Assembly: GCF_025562455.1 (NCBI RefSeq) | Contig: NZ_JAHPRO010000001.1 | Coordinates: 147,583-211,582 of the forward strand | DNA from: Acinetobacter sp. WU_MDCI_Axc73 | GTDB lineage: Bacteria; Pseudomonadota; Gammaproteobacteria; Pseudomonadales; Moraxellaceae | Length of the DNA stretch: 64,000 nucleotides | Direction: 5' to 3' | Shown here: positions 9,120-18,627 of the stretch, one piece after another | Position numbering within the stretch: the first letter of the stretch is position 1 | How the letters are laid out: each line of letters begins with the position of its first letter | Notes under the pieces: model-generated | What the model saw: only the letters and a program-made list of their open reading frames with translations | The model's database searches: none | Told to the model about the DNA's origin: nothing | Position numbers and translations under genes: made by a program

Positions 9120-10211
9120 TTATGGTTCAATTGGTGCAAATGGAGCAACAACATCCGCATTTTGTGCACGGTTTCTCATGAAGTGATCCATCAAAACAAT
9201 TGCAAGCATCGCTTCCGCAATGGGTGTTGCCCGAACACCCACGCAAGGATCATGACGACCTTTAGTTAATACGTCGGTATTTTCACGATCAAGATTAATC
9301 GTTTGACCTGAAGTCGTAATACTTGCGGTTGGTTTGAGTGCAATAGCGACACGAATAGTTTGTCCACTCGAAATACCACCTAAAATACCACCAGCATGAT
9401 TAGCAAGAAAACCCTCTGTCGTTAACTCATCACGACTTTCATGACCAAACTGACCTGCTACAGCAAAACCATCACCAATTTCGACACCTTTTACCGCGTT
9501 GATGCTCATCATGGCATGTGCGATATCAGCATCTAAACGGTCAAATACAGGCTCCCCCCAACCCACTGGAACTTTTTCAGCTAAAATTTCCAGTTTTGCA
9601 CCACAGCTTGTACCTTGCTCACGCAAAGAAGTCACTAAGGCTTCGAAACGTGGTACGGCAGCAACATCACCACAGAAAAATGGATTATTCGGAACTTCAT
9701 TCCAATCCAGTTTTTCTGAAATTTCATTACCAATTTGCGTTACATGTCCACGAATCACAATACCAAATTTTTCAGCAAGATATTTCTTTGCAATTGCACC
9801 CGCTGCAACACGCATTGCTGTTTCACGCGCACTGGAACGTCCGCCACCACGATAATCACGGAAACCATACTTTTGCGTATAAGTATAATCCGCATGCCCT
9901 GGGCGAAAGGTTTGGGCAATATTGCCATAATCTTTTGATTTCTGGTCTGTATTGTGAATCAATAAACCAATAGATGTTCCTGTCGTTTTGCCTTCAAAAA
10001 CTCCAGAAATAATTTCAACTTCATCAGGCTCTTTACGCTGCGTTGCAAATTTGGAGGTTCCTGGTTTACGACGATCTAAATCTTTTTGCAAATCTTTTTC
10101 ACAGAGCTCAAGTCCCGGCGGAACACCATCGACAATCGCCATTAAACCGACACCATGTGATTCTCCGCAGGTGGTCACACGAAAGAGTTGTCCTATACTG
10201 TTCCCTGCCAT
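9120..10211 (-). CDS. aroC: Chorismate synthase
   Basis: Last step of the shikimate pathway: anti-elimination of phosphate from 5-enolpyruvylshikimate-3-phosphate to give chorismate, using reduced FMN without net redox change. The N-terminal signature [18 protein letters not shown] (residues 16-33), [26 protein letters not shown] near 102 and the late [17 protein letters not shown] motif are all present. 363 aa is the family length. It follows prmB by 13 bp on the same strand, a common pairing in gammaproteobacteria. No odd features. Confidence 0.98.
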   Translation of the reverse strand: MAGNSIGQLFRVTTCGESHGVGLMAIVDGVPPGLELCEKDLQKDLDRRKPGTSKFATQRKEPDEVEIISGVFEGKTTGTSIGLLIHNTDQKSKDYGNIAQTFRPGHADYTYTQKYGFRDYRGGGRSSARETAMRVAAGAIAKKYLAEKFGIVIRGHVTQIGNEISEKLDWNEVPNNPFFCGDVAAVPRFEALVTSLREQGTSCGAKLEILAEKVPVGWGEPVFDRLDADIAHAMMSINAVKGVEIGDGFAVAGQFGHESRDELTTEGFLANHAGGILGGISSGQTIRVAIALKPTASITTSGQTINLDRENTDVLTKGRHDPCVGVRATPIAEAMLAIVLMDHFMRNRAQNADVVAPFAPIEP

Positions 10212-10224
10212 ATCTACAACTCCT

Positions 10225-11235
10225 TTAAGCTTCTAAAGATTCTTGAAATAAATGCTGATAACGGCGGCATTGCTCTGCGGTTAAAGCAAAAATACCTGAC
10301 CCACCTTTTTTAAAGGTCAACCAATGGAAGTCAATCGTATGAAAATTCTGACGCATTGCCCATTCAGAATTCCCTACTTCAATGACAATTAAACCATCTT
10401 CAGTTAAATAATCTGCCGCTTGAGCCAACATTTTACGCACCAGATCCAAGCCATCCTGACCCGCTGCCAAAGCTAGTTCTGGTTCATGTAAAAATTCTTC
10501 AGGCAAATCTGCCATGTCTTCAGCATCCACATAAGGTGGATTACTGACAATTAAATCATATTGATTTTCAGCAGGAATCTTTGAAAATAAATCAGATTCT
10601 AATAACGCGACTTGATATTGCTTATCATGATGCTCTGTATTAATCGCTGCGACTTCAAGTGCATCTTTAGAAATATCAGTTGCATCCACTTCCGATTCAG
10701 GAAACGCATAAGCCAAAGCAATTGCAATACAACCTGAACCTGTGCACATATCTAAAATACGTTGCGGAGTTTTAGGATTTGAGTTTTCAGGCAAATTATT
10801 TATTGCCTCATGCATATTGTTATGTTCGTCCAGACAATAGGGTGCGAAACGCTGTTCAATCAGTTCAGCAATAGGTGAACGTGGAATCAATACGCGTTCA
10901 TCGACATAAAATGGCTTGTTGGCAAAGTAAGCTAGATTGAGCAAATAAGAGGTAGGGATACGTTCATTAACACGACGCTCAAGCAAACTTAAAAATTCAG
11001 CTTTTTCACTTGGCAAAAGTTTTGCATCCAGAATCTCGGCATCTGCGGCCCATTCTAGAGAAAGCGTTTGTAAAACGAGCGCTGAGCTTTCCGCAAAATA
11101 ATCTTCAGTTCCTTGACCTAAATGAGCATCGTATTGACGTAATGCAGTCACTCCAAAACGAATAAAATCGCGAATTGTTGTTAAGTTTTCTGCGGCTTCC
11201 TGTAATTGTTCAGGATTAATGGTCGGTCGCTCCAC
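10225..11235 (-). CDS. prmB: Ribosomal protein uL3 N5-glutamine methyltransferase
   Basis: Class I SAM-dependent methyltransferase that modifies a glutamine of ribosomal protein L3 during 50S assembly. The SAM-binding motif [16 protein letters not shown] is near residue 164, and the catalytic NPPY motif ([12 protein letters not shown]) near 229. The N-terminal helical domain distinguishes it from PrmC, also present in this window (16354). 336 aa, longer than the E. coli protein (about 310) because of an acidic insert near residue 145. It starts at GTG with GGAG upstream and is co-directional with aroC. Confidence 0.93.
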   Translation of the reverse strand: MERPTINPEQLQEAAENLTTIRDFIRFGVTALRQYDAHLGQGTEDYFAESSALVLQTLSLEWAADAEILDAKLLPSEKAEFLSLLERRVNERIPTSYLLNLAYFANKPFYVDERVLIPRSPIAELIEQRFAPYCLDEHNNMHEAINNLPENSNPKTPQRILDMCTGSGCIAIALAYAFPESEVDATDISKDALEVAAINTEHHDKQYQVALLESDLFSKIPAENQYDLIVSNPPYVDAEDMADLPEEFLHEPELALAAGQDGLDLVRKMLAQAADYLTEDGLIVIEVGNSEWAMRQNFHTIDFHWLTFKKGGSGIFALTAEQCRRYQHLFQESLEA

Positions 11236-11329
11236 TCAGGGGTCTCCAAAAGATAATGATGCAAAACGGCTTATGATACCTTGTTTTGTCTTGATTTTTA
11301 ATGCCTAAAGCGAGTGGATTCAATTTTAA

Positions 11330-11487
11330 ATCAAGTTGACTTATTTCTCTTTTTAAATCAAGATTTTTCTTACTCTTTAATAATATAATAAAATCATAAG
11401 CTTGTGATTTAACTTACTTTTAAAATATAATATCAAATTATTAAGCTAACTCATTGTTCTTAAATGATTTATTAATAATATTTCATA
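11330..11487 (+). promoter_or_regulatory. Probable CRISPR leader
   Basis: Very AT-rich, gene-free sequence directly before the first complete repeat. The degenerate repeats lie at the other end, so new spacers should be added here and transcription should start here. The exact promoter is not resolved. Confidence 0.55.
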
Positions 11488-11871
11488 GTTTCCTATCGCA
11501 TAGATAGTTTAGAAGGGGCTGCATTAATCCTTGTGCAATCTTCAGACGTTTCCTATCGCATAGATAGTTTAGAAGTAAATAGAGTGGGCCAGTAATCACA
11601 TAGGCGGGTTTCCTATCGCATAGATAGTTTAGAAGGATAATCATCCGTTCATGAGCCAGTTTCATAAGTTTCCTATCGCATAGATAGTTTAGAAGTGAAG
11701 AATTTAAAAACCGTAGATTAACTAAAAGTTTCCTATCGCATAGATAGTTTAGAAGCACCACACAAAAATGCCCTTTTTGAATAGTTCGTTTCCTATCGTA
11801 TAGATAGTTTAGAAGTGAAACTTACCGAAATGTCTTTGATTTAGATCGTTTCCTATCGCATAGATAGTTTA
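11488..11871 (+). CRISPR. CRISPR array, type I-F-like repeat, 6 spacers
   Basis: Seven repeats start at 11488, 11548, 11608, 11668, 11728, 11788 and 11848, exactly 60 bp apart: a 28-bp repeat plus a 32-bp unique spacer. The repeat begins GTTTCC, has a 5-bp stem CTATC/GATAG around GCATA and ends TTTAGAAG. Length, spacer size, stem position and the TTTAGAA-type end fit type I-F (Csy). Repeat 6 has one C-to-T change in the loop and repeat 7 loses its last four bases, so the leader is at the low-coordinate side and the array reads on the plus strand. No cas gene is present within the window. Confidence 0.97.
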
Positions 11872-11882
11872 TCTATTTTTTT
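11860..11882 (+). terminator. Possible weak terminator made from the truncated last repeat
   Basis: Arms ATAGATA (11860-11866) and TATCTAT (11870-11876) around a 3-nt loop are followed by T residues to 11882. The stem is entirely AT-rich apart from one pair, so it may be weak. Confidence 0.3.
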
Positions 11883-12061
11883 GATTCCAAACATTTTGTT
11901 TTTAATTGCTGCATCGCTAAAGGATCCATCGGTGCAGTCATCATGGCTCGATAAACCCGACACTCCTGTGTTTCTTTAGTTGCTTGAGGTTTAGTATTAA
12001 ATGTATGACATCCCATCAGCCCCAAAGAGAAAATACATCCTAAAACAAATTTGAAGAACAT
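11873..12061 (-). CDS. Small lipoprotein abutting the CRISPR array
   Basis: 62 aa with a lipoprotein signal and lipobox (LMGC, Cys 18). The short mature part has two further cysteines (QECRVYRAMM, TKCLESKK). Its stop codon (11873-11875) is right at the end of the truncated last repeat, and no terminator separates it from the array. Function unknown. Confidence 0.65.
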   Translation of the reverse strand: MFFKFVLGCIFSLGLMGCHTFNTKPQATKETQECRVYRAMMTAPMDPLAMQQLKTKCLESKK

Positions 12062-12226
12062 TAGAATTTCTAACTTAGTATTTGCCTATATCAACTCCAA
12101 TTTTAAAGCGCAAAAAAATAAATAGAAACCTTTTACTGCATATCTTTGAAAATTTGGTGAGCCGAATAAATTAGAGATTTTAGCAACTCAACTCTTTGAT
12201 GCTGATGACTCTAATGTCCTTTAGTT

Positions 12227-12440
12227 CAAGGTTGTATGGCTTGTCTGTTCTTTACAATCGTTTCAGAGCCACATAATCAGCAAGCGCATGATTTATTTAT
12301 TGGCTCTATGATTGGTGCTTGGGCGAACTTACGCCTATTCCGTGATGGATATTGGTATTTTTCAGATGCATAACTCAGATTAAAAAGTTTGCACAATATT
12401 ATGGCGTGAGACTTTCTGTACGATAGGCAATGAAGCCAAA
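12227..12440 (+). pseudogene. Decayed flavin-reductase-like gene fragment
   Basis: One frame, with interruptions, reads IVSEPHNQQAHDLFIGSM, GAWANLRLFRDGYWYFSDA, a stop, LRLKSLHNIMA, a stop, DFLYD. From memory this follows the C-terminal pattern of the flavin reductase/DIM6-NTAB family (EPHNQQ, DLFIG, FRDG.W.F, LH.I.GG.F). The N-terminal half is absent or unrecognisable. Two in-frame stops rule out a functional product. The family call is inference and needs a search. Confidence 0.6.
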
Positions 12441-12530
12441 GTAAAATTAACAAACTTATGGTTAAAACAAGCAGATGGAGATCACTCAAATATGAACTCT
12501 CCCCACACTCCTTAAGATAGATTTAATGAT

Positions 12531-14171
12531 TTAATTCCTGCAAAGCGATTGCATTCGTTCAACTTCTCGCTGCTTAAGAATACCACGCTGAATTTTACCA
12601 CTCACTGTTTTGGGTAACGTTTCTACAAATTCAATTTCTTTAGGATAAGCATGTTTAGATAAACGTCCACGTACATACATTTGTAGTTTTTCTTTAAGCT
12701 GTTCTGTCGCCTGATATTGACTTTTTAATACGATAAATGCCTTCACAATTTCTGTGCGCGCCAGATCAGGTTTGCCAATGACGGCAGATTCTAAAACTTC
12801 TTCGCATTCAAGCAATGTACTTTCAACATCAAAAGGGCCCACACGATATCCTGACGTTGTAATGACATCGTCAGCACGACCAACAAAATCTATACCGCCA
12901 TGATCATTTAACTGTACGGTATCGCCAGTGATGTAGTATTTACCTACAAAAGATTTTCGGTTATTGCCTCCATAACCTTTAAACCAAAACAAAGGTGACG
13001 CATCACAGTCAATTGCCAATACCCCGATTCCGCCTTGACTAAGTTCTTGATAATTTTCATCCAGTACCGCAAAACGATGTCCTGGTATAGCAAAACCCGC
13101 AGAACCAATTTTAATCACATGTTCTAAGGCATGGTGATTACCAATCACCATGCCAAGTTCAGTCTGTCCGTATTGATCATAAATATTGACATTAAGATCA
13201 TGTTTAAACCAATGAATCACTTCTGGTGTTAACGGCTCACCAGCACTGCTCACAACTCTTAAGTGCTGTTTGATACTGTCATCAAACTTTTCTTTAAAAC
13301 CATAAAACATACGAAATGCAGTCGGAGAACCCGTTAAATTATTAACCTGATATTTTTTAATTAGTTCAATTGCTCGATCCACACTAAATGCATTCTCATC
13401 CATTAAAATGCCATGACCTAAACTCAAAGGGCCTGTAAAACCATAATACAGCCCATAAGCCCAACCTGGATCAGCAAGATTCCAAAAAGAATCTTCATCT
13501 CGTAAATCAACCGCATGCATCATATAGCCTTTAAAAGCCAAAATGGCTTTTAAAGGCACAGGGACAGATTTGGCCAAACCTGTTGTACCAGAGGTAAACA
13601 TCATTAAAAAATCATCATCAAAACTGCGATATTCAATTGGGCAATCGGCATCAAATGCATCGATCACACTCCAGAAATGTTCTTGCTTCTGATCATCATC
13701 AATATTCTTTACCGTCAAAACTTGATTAATATTTAAATTTTCAAGTTTAGATTGTTGATCCGTATTGGTAACCACAAGTTTTGTTTTGGCTGTTTCTAAA
13801 CGGTGCTCGATAGCTTTGGATTCAAATGCAGTGAATAAGGGTTGATAAATCGCCCCGATACGCCAAGTTGCTAAAATCGTGATTAATAATTCGGGGGTAC
13901 GTGGCAATAATCCTGCTATGCAGTCTCCAGCCTGAAGATGGATAGACTTAAAATAATTGGCTAATTTTCCTGAGTATTCTGCTAATTGATCAAAGGTATA
14001 TTGTTGATGCTCTCCATTTTTTCCTTCCCAGATCAAAGCCACTTTCTGATGACCCAGATATCGACCACAACACTCCTCAAAAGCATTAATGCGCCGTTCA
14101 TGTCCGTTAAGTTGCTGTTGAATAAATTGATTTAAATCAAATTCTGCATATGCCTGTATCAGTGTCTTCAT
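12531..14171 (-). CDS. Acyl-CoA synthetase (AMP-forming, acetyl/medium-chain type)
   Basis: Adenylate-forming ligase that activates a carboxylic acid with ATP and couples it to CoA. Visible motifs are the P-loop-like MFTSGTTGLAKSVPVP (near residue 191), YDQYGQTELGM near 330, the ITGD / GRADDVITTSGYRVGP hinge region near 418-440, and the catalytic lysine in KTVSGKIQRG near 525. 546 aa is typical of AcsA-like and butyryl-CoA-ligase-like enzymes; the substrate cannot be fixed from sequence. It lies 206 bp downstream of the SDR gene on the same strand, so the two may act in the same acyl-CoA pathway. Confidence 0.88.
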   Translation of the reverse strand: MKTLIQAYAEFDLNQFIQQQLNGHERRINAFEECCGRYLGHQKVALIWEGKNGEHQQYTFDQLAEYSGKLANYFKSIHLQAGDCIAGLLPRTPELLITILATWRIGAIYQPLFTAFESKAIEHRLETAKTKLVVTNTDQQSKLENLNINQVLTVKNIDDDQKQEHFWSVIDAFDADCPIEYRSFDDDFLMMFTSGTTGLAKSVPVPLKAILAFKGYMMHAVDLRDEDSFWNLADPGWAYGLYYGFTGPLSLGHGILMDENAFSVDRAIELIKKYQVNNLTGSPTAFRMFYGFKEKFDDSIKQHLRVVSSAGEPLTPEVIHWFKHDLNVNIYDQYGQTELGMVIGNHHALEHVIKIGSAGFAIPGHRFAVLDENYQELSQGGIGVLAIDCDASPLFWFKGYGGNNRKSFVGKYYITGDTVQLNDHGGIDFVGRADDVITTSGYRVGPFDVESTLLECEEVLESAVIGKPDLARTEIVKAFIVLKSQYQATEQLKEKLQMYVRGRLSKHAYPKEIEFVETLPKTVSGKIQRGILKQREVERMQSLCRN

Positions 14172-14377
14172 CCCGAAAACCTCTTTTATTCCGTTTTAAC
14201 GCATATAGACCCTTCAAAATTTGATCTATATATCCTGTCCATTTTTCTTATCGTAAAACATCCAACAATTTTTCTTGGAGATCAGCCCCAACTTAAACTA
14301 CTTTGTTTACTTTTTCAATTTCCAAATCCCTCAACCTAATTGAGGGCTTTGGCAGGTAGGGTTAAGTGATTTGGGTG

Positions 14378-15148
14378 TTATTTGGGTGCCATTCGAATGG
14401 CACCATCTAAACGAATCACTTCACCATTCAGATACGCATTTTCAATAATATGTGCTGCCAGACTTGCAAACTCATCTGGTTTACCCAAACGCGATGGATA
14501 AGGCACCATTTGACCCAGTGAATCCTGAACTTGTTGTGGCAACGCTTTGAGCATGGGCGTTTCCATAATACCGGGGGCGATAGTAACCACCCGAATAGCA
14601 TGACGCCCCAACTCACGTGCAATGGGTAAAGTCATTGCAACAACCGCACCTTTGGATGCAGCGTAAGCAGCCTGTCCAATTTGCCCATCAAATGCAGCAA
14701 CAGAAGCAGTATTAATAATCACACCGCGGTCTTCGTCTTGAGGCATTACTGTATTATGTGTCATGGCTTCCGCTGCAAAACGCAGCATATTAAAAGTCCC
14801 TGTCACATTAATATTCAGCACTTTGTTGAACAATACCAGATCATGAATACCTTCTTTGCCCACGACTTTTGCAGATGGTCCAACTCCTGCACAATTAATT
14901 AAGCCATGAATTGCACCATACTTTTGTAACGTCTGTTTAAAAAACTGATCAACCTCAATTTCATTGGTCACATCCACTGCAACAAAATCTGCTGCTGAAC
15001 CCAACTTTTCTGCCTGAGCCTGCCCAGCCTCAACATTCATATCAACTAATGTTACATAAGCACCTCGTGCGACCAGACATTCAGCCGTTGCAGCACCCAA
15101 ACCCGAGGCACCACCTGTAATAATGAAATGTTTTCCTTGTATTTTCAT
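14378..15148 (-). CDS. SDR-family 3-hydroxyacyl-CoA dehydrogenase-like protein
   Basis: Short-chain dehydrogenase of 256 aa. The NAD-binding TGGASGLG is at residues 11-18, the acidic residue after the second strand (LVDMN) suggests NAD preference, NCAGVG is near 86, and the catalytic YAASKG with an upstream Ser is near 161. Closest by feel to type II 3-hydroxyacyl-CoA dehydrogenases (HSD10-like), which oxidise 3-hydroxyacyl-CoA in fatty acid or branched-chain breakdown. It is divergent from the AraC regulator at 15302 and upstream of the acyl-CoA ligase, which fits a regulated acyl-CoA catabolic unit. Confidence 0.85.
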   Translation of the reverse strand: MKIQGKHFIITGGASGLGAATAECLVARGAYVTLVDMNVEAGQAQAEKLGSAADFVAVDVTNEIEVDQFFKQTLQKYGAIHGLINCAGVGPSAKVVGKEGIHDLVLFNKVLNINVTGTFNMLRFAAEAMTHNTVMPQDEDRGVIINTASVAAFDGQIGQAAYAASKGAVVAMTLPIARELGRHAIRVVTIAPGIMETPMLKALPQQVQDSLGQMVPYPSRLGKPDEFASLAAHIIENAYLNGEVIRLDGAIRMAPK

Positions 15149-15301
15149 TGCGAATTTCCACCTGATTAATTTTATTGCTATATGACTTTCAGAGTAAAAG
15201 TTCAGCTTTTACAGTACAATTTCAAAAAGCTTCAAATGTTCTGCAGTTTTTGGACATTTAGATCATTTAAAAAAATTTACATGTTTATTTCAAGGTCATA
15301 C

Positions 15302-16336
15302 ATGCAGCGGATTGCACAGCCAAATATTTCCCCGTCAAACAAGGGAACAATTTCTATTGCATTGGTCAATGAAGCTTTGAGTGTGGCACATTCCCGCGGT
15401 TTTAATATTGAAAAAATAGTAAAACAGGCGGGGATTTCAGCCGAGCTTTTAAATTTCCCCAAAGCCAGAATCCCAGTATCAGCATATGCACAACTCTGGA
15501 TTGAGCTAGCTCATCATATGGATGACGAATTTTTTGGAATGGACTCTCATCCTATGCGACGTGGTAGTTATCAATTATTAGCAAAACTGGTCATGCATGC
15601 GGATACTATAGAAAAGGCTTTAACCGATACTTTAAAATTTTTTTCTATACTTCTGGATGATATCCAAGCAGAGTTTCAAGTTGAACAAAATCTGGCATCT
15701 TTGATTATTCATGATCGAACTCACACTAAACGGATGTTCAGTTATGCCACTTTTTTGATGTTGATTCATGGTTTATTGTGTTGGTTAGCGGATCAACGGA
15801 TTGTGATTGATAAAATTAGTCTGAAATGCGCTAAGCCCGCTTATCCGCAAGATTATTATGTCCGTTTTTGTGAAAATATTGAATTTGATGCAGTCGCTAA
15901 TATCGTAGAATTCAATGCAGATTATTTACAGATTAAAATTAAAAAAGATAAAAAATCGCTTTATGAATTTCTAAAACAGACACCACAGAATTTATTAGTA
16001 CGCTATAAAAATGAAAATGCGCTAAGCCTAATGATTCGCAGACATCTTATCAAACATCATCCCGCGCTTTGGCCAGAACTTAAAGAACTTTCACAGCAGT
16101 TAAACATGTCTGAAGCAACCATTCAACGGCGTTTAAAAGCTGAAAATATCAGTTATCAACAGCTCAAAAATGACATCCGATGTGATATTGCCATTGAGCA
16201 TTTAAGTAAAACTGAAAATTGTATTCAAGATATCAGTGATGCCTTAAATTTCCATGATCCAAGTGCGTTTTATCGTGCTTTTAAAAAATGGACGGGGGTC
16301 AATCCAAGTGCTTATCGAACAAAGTCTTCAAGCTAA
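15302..16336 (+). CDS. AraC-family transcriptional regulator
   Basis: About 344 aa. The N-terminal part matches the arabinose-binding-like sensor of the OruR/ArgR-type AraC group (ALVNEALSVAHSRGFNIEKI). The C-terminal HTH domain shows QLNMSEATIQRRLKAENISY and ISDALNFHDPSAFYRAFKKW, ending NPSAYR. The open frame extends upstream to 15182, but that part is not protein-like for the family, so the ATG at 15302 is chosen. Transcribed divergently from the SDR gene (153 bp between starts), which it probably controls together with the acyl-CoA ligase. The inducer is unknown. Confidence 0.85.
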   Translation: MQRIAQPNISPSNKGTISIALVNEALSVAHSRGFNIEKIVKQAGISAELLNFPKARIPVSAYAQLWIELAHHMDDEFFGMDSHPMRRGSYQLLAKLVMHADTIEKALTDTLKFFSILLDDIQAEFQVEQNLASLIIHDRTHTKRMFSYATFLMLIHGLLCWLADQRIVIDKISLKCAKPAYPQDYYVRFCENIEFDAVANIVEFNADYLQIKIKKDKKSLYEFLKQTPQNLLVRYKNENALSLMIRRHLIKHHPALWPELKELSQQLNMSEATIQRRLKAENISYQQLKNDIRCDIAIEHLSKTENCIQDISDALNFHDPSAFYRAFKKWTGVNPSAYRTKSSS

Positions 16337-16353
16337 AAGCAATTTATAGTGGT

Positions 16354-17172
16354 TTATACTTTCCATTGCCCTAAACTGATACGATCATTTGCACCATAAT
16401 CTTTTCGGGTTTCAACTTGAGTAAAGCCACGTTTTTGAAGTAATTGGCGAACTCTATGCCCTTGATCATAACCATGTTCAAGCACTAGCCATGCATCATT
16501 ATCCATCCAGTTCGGCGCTTGATCAATAATCAGTTCCAGATCCGCGAGACCTTGATGCTCTGCGACCAATGCGCGACGAGGTTCAGTTCCCAGATTCACC
16601 ATGTGTTCATCATTTGCATCGATATAAGGTGGATTGGACACAATTAAATCAAACTTTTGCACAGGTATGGCTTCAAACCATGCACTGCAAATAAATTGAA
16701 CTTGATTCAGAGCATGACGATATGCATTCTCCTGAGCAACTTCAAGCGTTGGGAAGTAAATATCGGTTGCTAAAACTTTCCAGTCAGGACGCTCTTTAGC
16801 TAAAGATAGGGCGATTGCCCCTGTCCCTGTGCCTAAATCCAGCATCGAAGCTTGAAAAGGTAAATTTAACGACAAAACCGTTTCAATTAAAATCTCTGTG
16901 TCTGGGCGTGGAACCAATGTGTCTGGTGTAACCTTTAAATCCAGACTCCAAAACGGTTGAGAACCCGTAATATAGGCCAGCGGCTCGCCTTTAGAAAGTC
17001 GCATCAGTCCATCTAAAAAAGCTTGTTCCTGCTGCTGCGTCAAAGCTTTCATTTGACACATTTTTAGTTCAAGCGAATTCAGATTTAGGATATGTTCAAG
17101 CAACCACATGGCTTCCTGACGCTCATAGCTATCAGATTCTCCACGCAGATTTAAAGCTTGCCCAATGTTCAT
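16354..17172 (-). CDS. prmC: Release factor glutamine methyltransferase
   Basis: Methylates the glutamine of the GGQ motif in release factors RF1 and RF2, raising termination efficiency. The SAM motif MLDLGTGTGAIALSLA is near residue 115 and the catalytic NPPY (VSNPPYIDAND) near 181. 272 aa, as usual. Its start overlaps the prfA stop by one base (TAATG), so the enzyme is translationally coupled to its own substrate. It ends 18 bp from the convergent AraC gene. Confidence 0.96.
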   Translation of the reverse strand: MNIGQALNLRGESDSYERQEAMWLLEHILNLNSLELKMCQMKALTQQQEQAFLDGLMRLSKGEPLAYITGSQPFWSLDLKVTPDTLVPRPDTEILIETVLSLNLPFQASMLDLGTGTGAIALSLAKERPDWKVLATDIYFPTLEVAQENAYRHALNQVQFICSAWFEAIPVQKFDLIVSNPPYIDANDEHMVNLGTEPRRALVAEHQGLADLELIIDQAPNWMDNDAWLVLEHGYDQGHRVRQLLQKRGFTQVETRKDYGANDRISLGQWKV

Positions 17173-18260
17173 TAGCCACCATTCTCTTGTGCCAACATCG
17201 CTAACTGATCGGCTTGATATTCACGATGTAAACTGTCCAAAAGTTCGGTCAAATCACCTTCCATAATCGCGTCTAACTTATATAAAGTTAAATTAATACG
17301 ATGGTCTGTCATTCGACCTTGTGGATAGTTATAAGTACGAATACGTTCTGAGCGGTCACCAGATCCGACTAGATCACGGCGCATTTCAGAAGTCGCCGTT
17401 TCCTGCGCAGCGCGTTTGGCATTTTCCAGACGTGAAACCAGTAACGCCATCGCTTTAGCTTTGTTTTTATGTTGTGAGCGTTCTTCCTGACACTCCACTA
17501 CCACGCCTGTTGGAATATGGGTAATACGTACTGCCGAATCAGTTTTGTTAATATGCTGACCACCAGCACCCGATGCACGATAAGTATCAATCCGTAAATC
17601 GGCAGGATTAATTTCTACAGTCGTATCCACATCAACTTCAGGCAAAATCGCAACTGTACAAGCAGAAGTATGTACGCGACCTTGTGATTCTGTTGCAGGT
17701 ACACGCTGTACACGATGTGCGCCGCTTTCAAATTTTAAGCGACCATACACGCCATCGCCATCGACACGACAAATCACCTCTTTATAACCGCCGTGCTCAC
17801 CTTCATTTTCCGAGAGGACTTCGATACGCCAACCTTGTGATTCAGCATATTTACTATACATACGGAACAAATCACCTGAGAAAATTGCCGCTTCATCACC
17901 GCCAGTCCCTGCACGAACTTCCAAATAAGCAGAATTGGCATCATTCGGATCTTTCGGAATCATCAAAATATTCAGATCCGCTTCGAGTTGCTCAATCACA
18001 GCTCTATTTTCCTTGATTTCCTCTTGAGCCATATCCTTAAAATCAGGATCATTCAGCATGTCTTCAGCAGTCACAATATCTTGCTCAGCCTGACGATACT
18101 TTCCCCAGACTTCGACCATTTCAGAAAGATCACTATGCTCACGGGATAATTTACGGAAACGTTTATTATCAGTAATGACTTCCGCATCTGCCAATAATGC
18201 CGTTAACTCTTCATAACGATCACAGAGTTGATCCAGTCGTAAACGTAATGATTCTTTCAT
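17172..18260 (-). CDS. prfA: Peptide chain release factor 1
   Basis: Recognises UAA and UAG stop codons and triggers peptide release in the ribosome. The GGQ catalytic motif ([19 protein letters not shown]) is near residue 235, and the PAT-type recognition tripeptide appears in [12 protein letters not shown] near 188. 362 aa, full length. First gene of a two-gene operon with prmC. RF1 reads UAG, so it competes with any suppression of the TAG in the gene at 7470. Confidence 0.98.
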   Translation of the reverse strand: MKESLRLRLDQLCDRYEELTALLADAEVITDNKRFRKLSREHSDLSEMVEVWGKYRQAEQDIVTAEDMLNDPDFKDMAQEEIKENRAVIEQLEADLNILMIPKDPNDANSAYLEVRAGTGGDEAAIFSGDLFRMYSKYAESQGWRIEVLSENEGEHGGYKEVICRVDGDGVYGRLKFESGAHRVQRVPATESQGRVHTSACTVAILPEVDVDTTVEINPADLRIDTYRASGAGGQHINKTDSAVRITHIPTGVVVECQEERSQHKNKAKAMALLVSRLENAKRAAQETATSEMRRDLVGSGDRSERIRTYNYPQGRMTDHRINLTLYKLDAIMEGDLTELLDSLHREYQADQLAMLAQENGG

Positions 18261-18627
18261 AAGTGGAAGTATCTCAAAATAAAAATAATCGACCTGCGCA
18301 ACGCTTGAATGATGAAGTGCTTGCGATCATGTCAAAGCTAAAATTGCGCATAGTTTACCGATTATGACTGTTAAAGAACATAGATCAGCTTATATTTGCT
18401 TGCTCTTAAGCACATTTCAGTCTTTCGAGTTTTCACTTTTTCTTCACACTAAGCGATAAATCAATCGTTTTTGCCGTTTTAATAGACATTTTTAATAGAA
18501 AGCATACAAAACACAGCTACATTGTAAAAATAACAACGAGAATCTCCACAATTAAAGTGAATCGTTTTGTTACATTTGCTGCAACGAAATAGATGAAGTC
18601 CTGCTGTTGGGACATGGAGGATTTAAG
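18261..18627. other. Divergent promoter region of prfA and the glycine-zipper gene
   Basis: About 365 bp without a gene. A short hairpin GTCC/GGGAC (18597-18613) lies just before the GGAGG of the downstream gene. No other structure recognised. Confidence 0.4.

Noticed and set aside
9066..9269. 67-residue plus-strand frame after the lipoprotein gene
   Set aside because: It begins at the terminator and runs antisense inside aroC.
9499..10236. Several overlapping plus-strand frames inside aroC
   Set aside because: All are antisense shadows of chorismate synthase.
11483..11761. 92-residue open frame on the minus strand made of repeated LLNYLCDRK units
   Set aside because: It is the translation of the CRISPR repeats and spacers, not a repeat protein; the 60-bp period keeps the frame open by chance.
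12277..12489. 70-residue frame on the minus strand
   Set aside because: It is antisense to the flavin-reductase-like fossil, which gives a better family match on the plus strand.
11236..12530. Search for cas genes around the array
   Set aside because: Neither side has Cas1, Cas3 or Csy-like sequence; flanks are prmB, a small lipoprotein and an acyl-CoA ligase.
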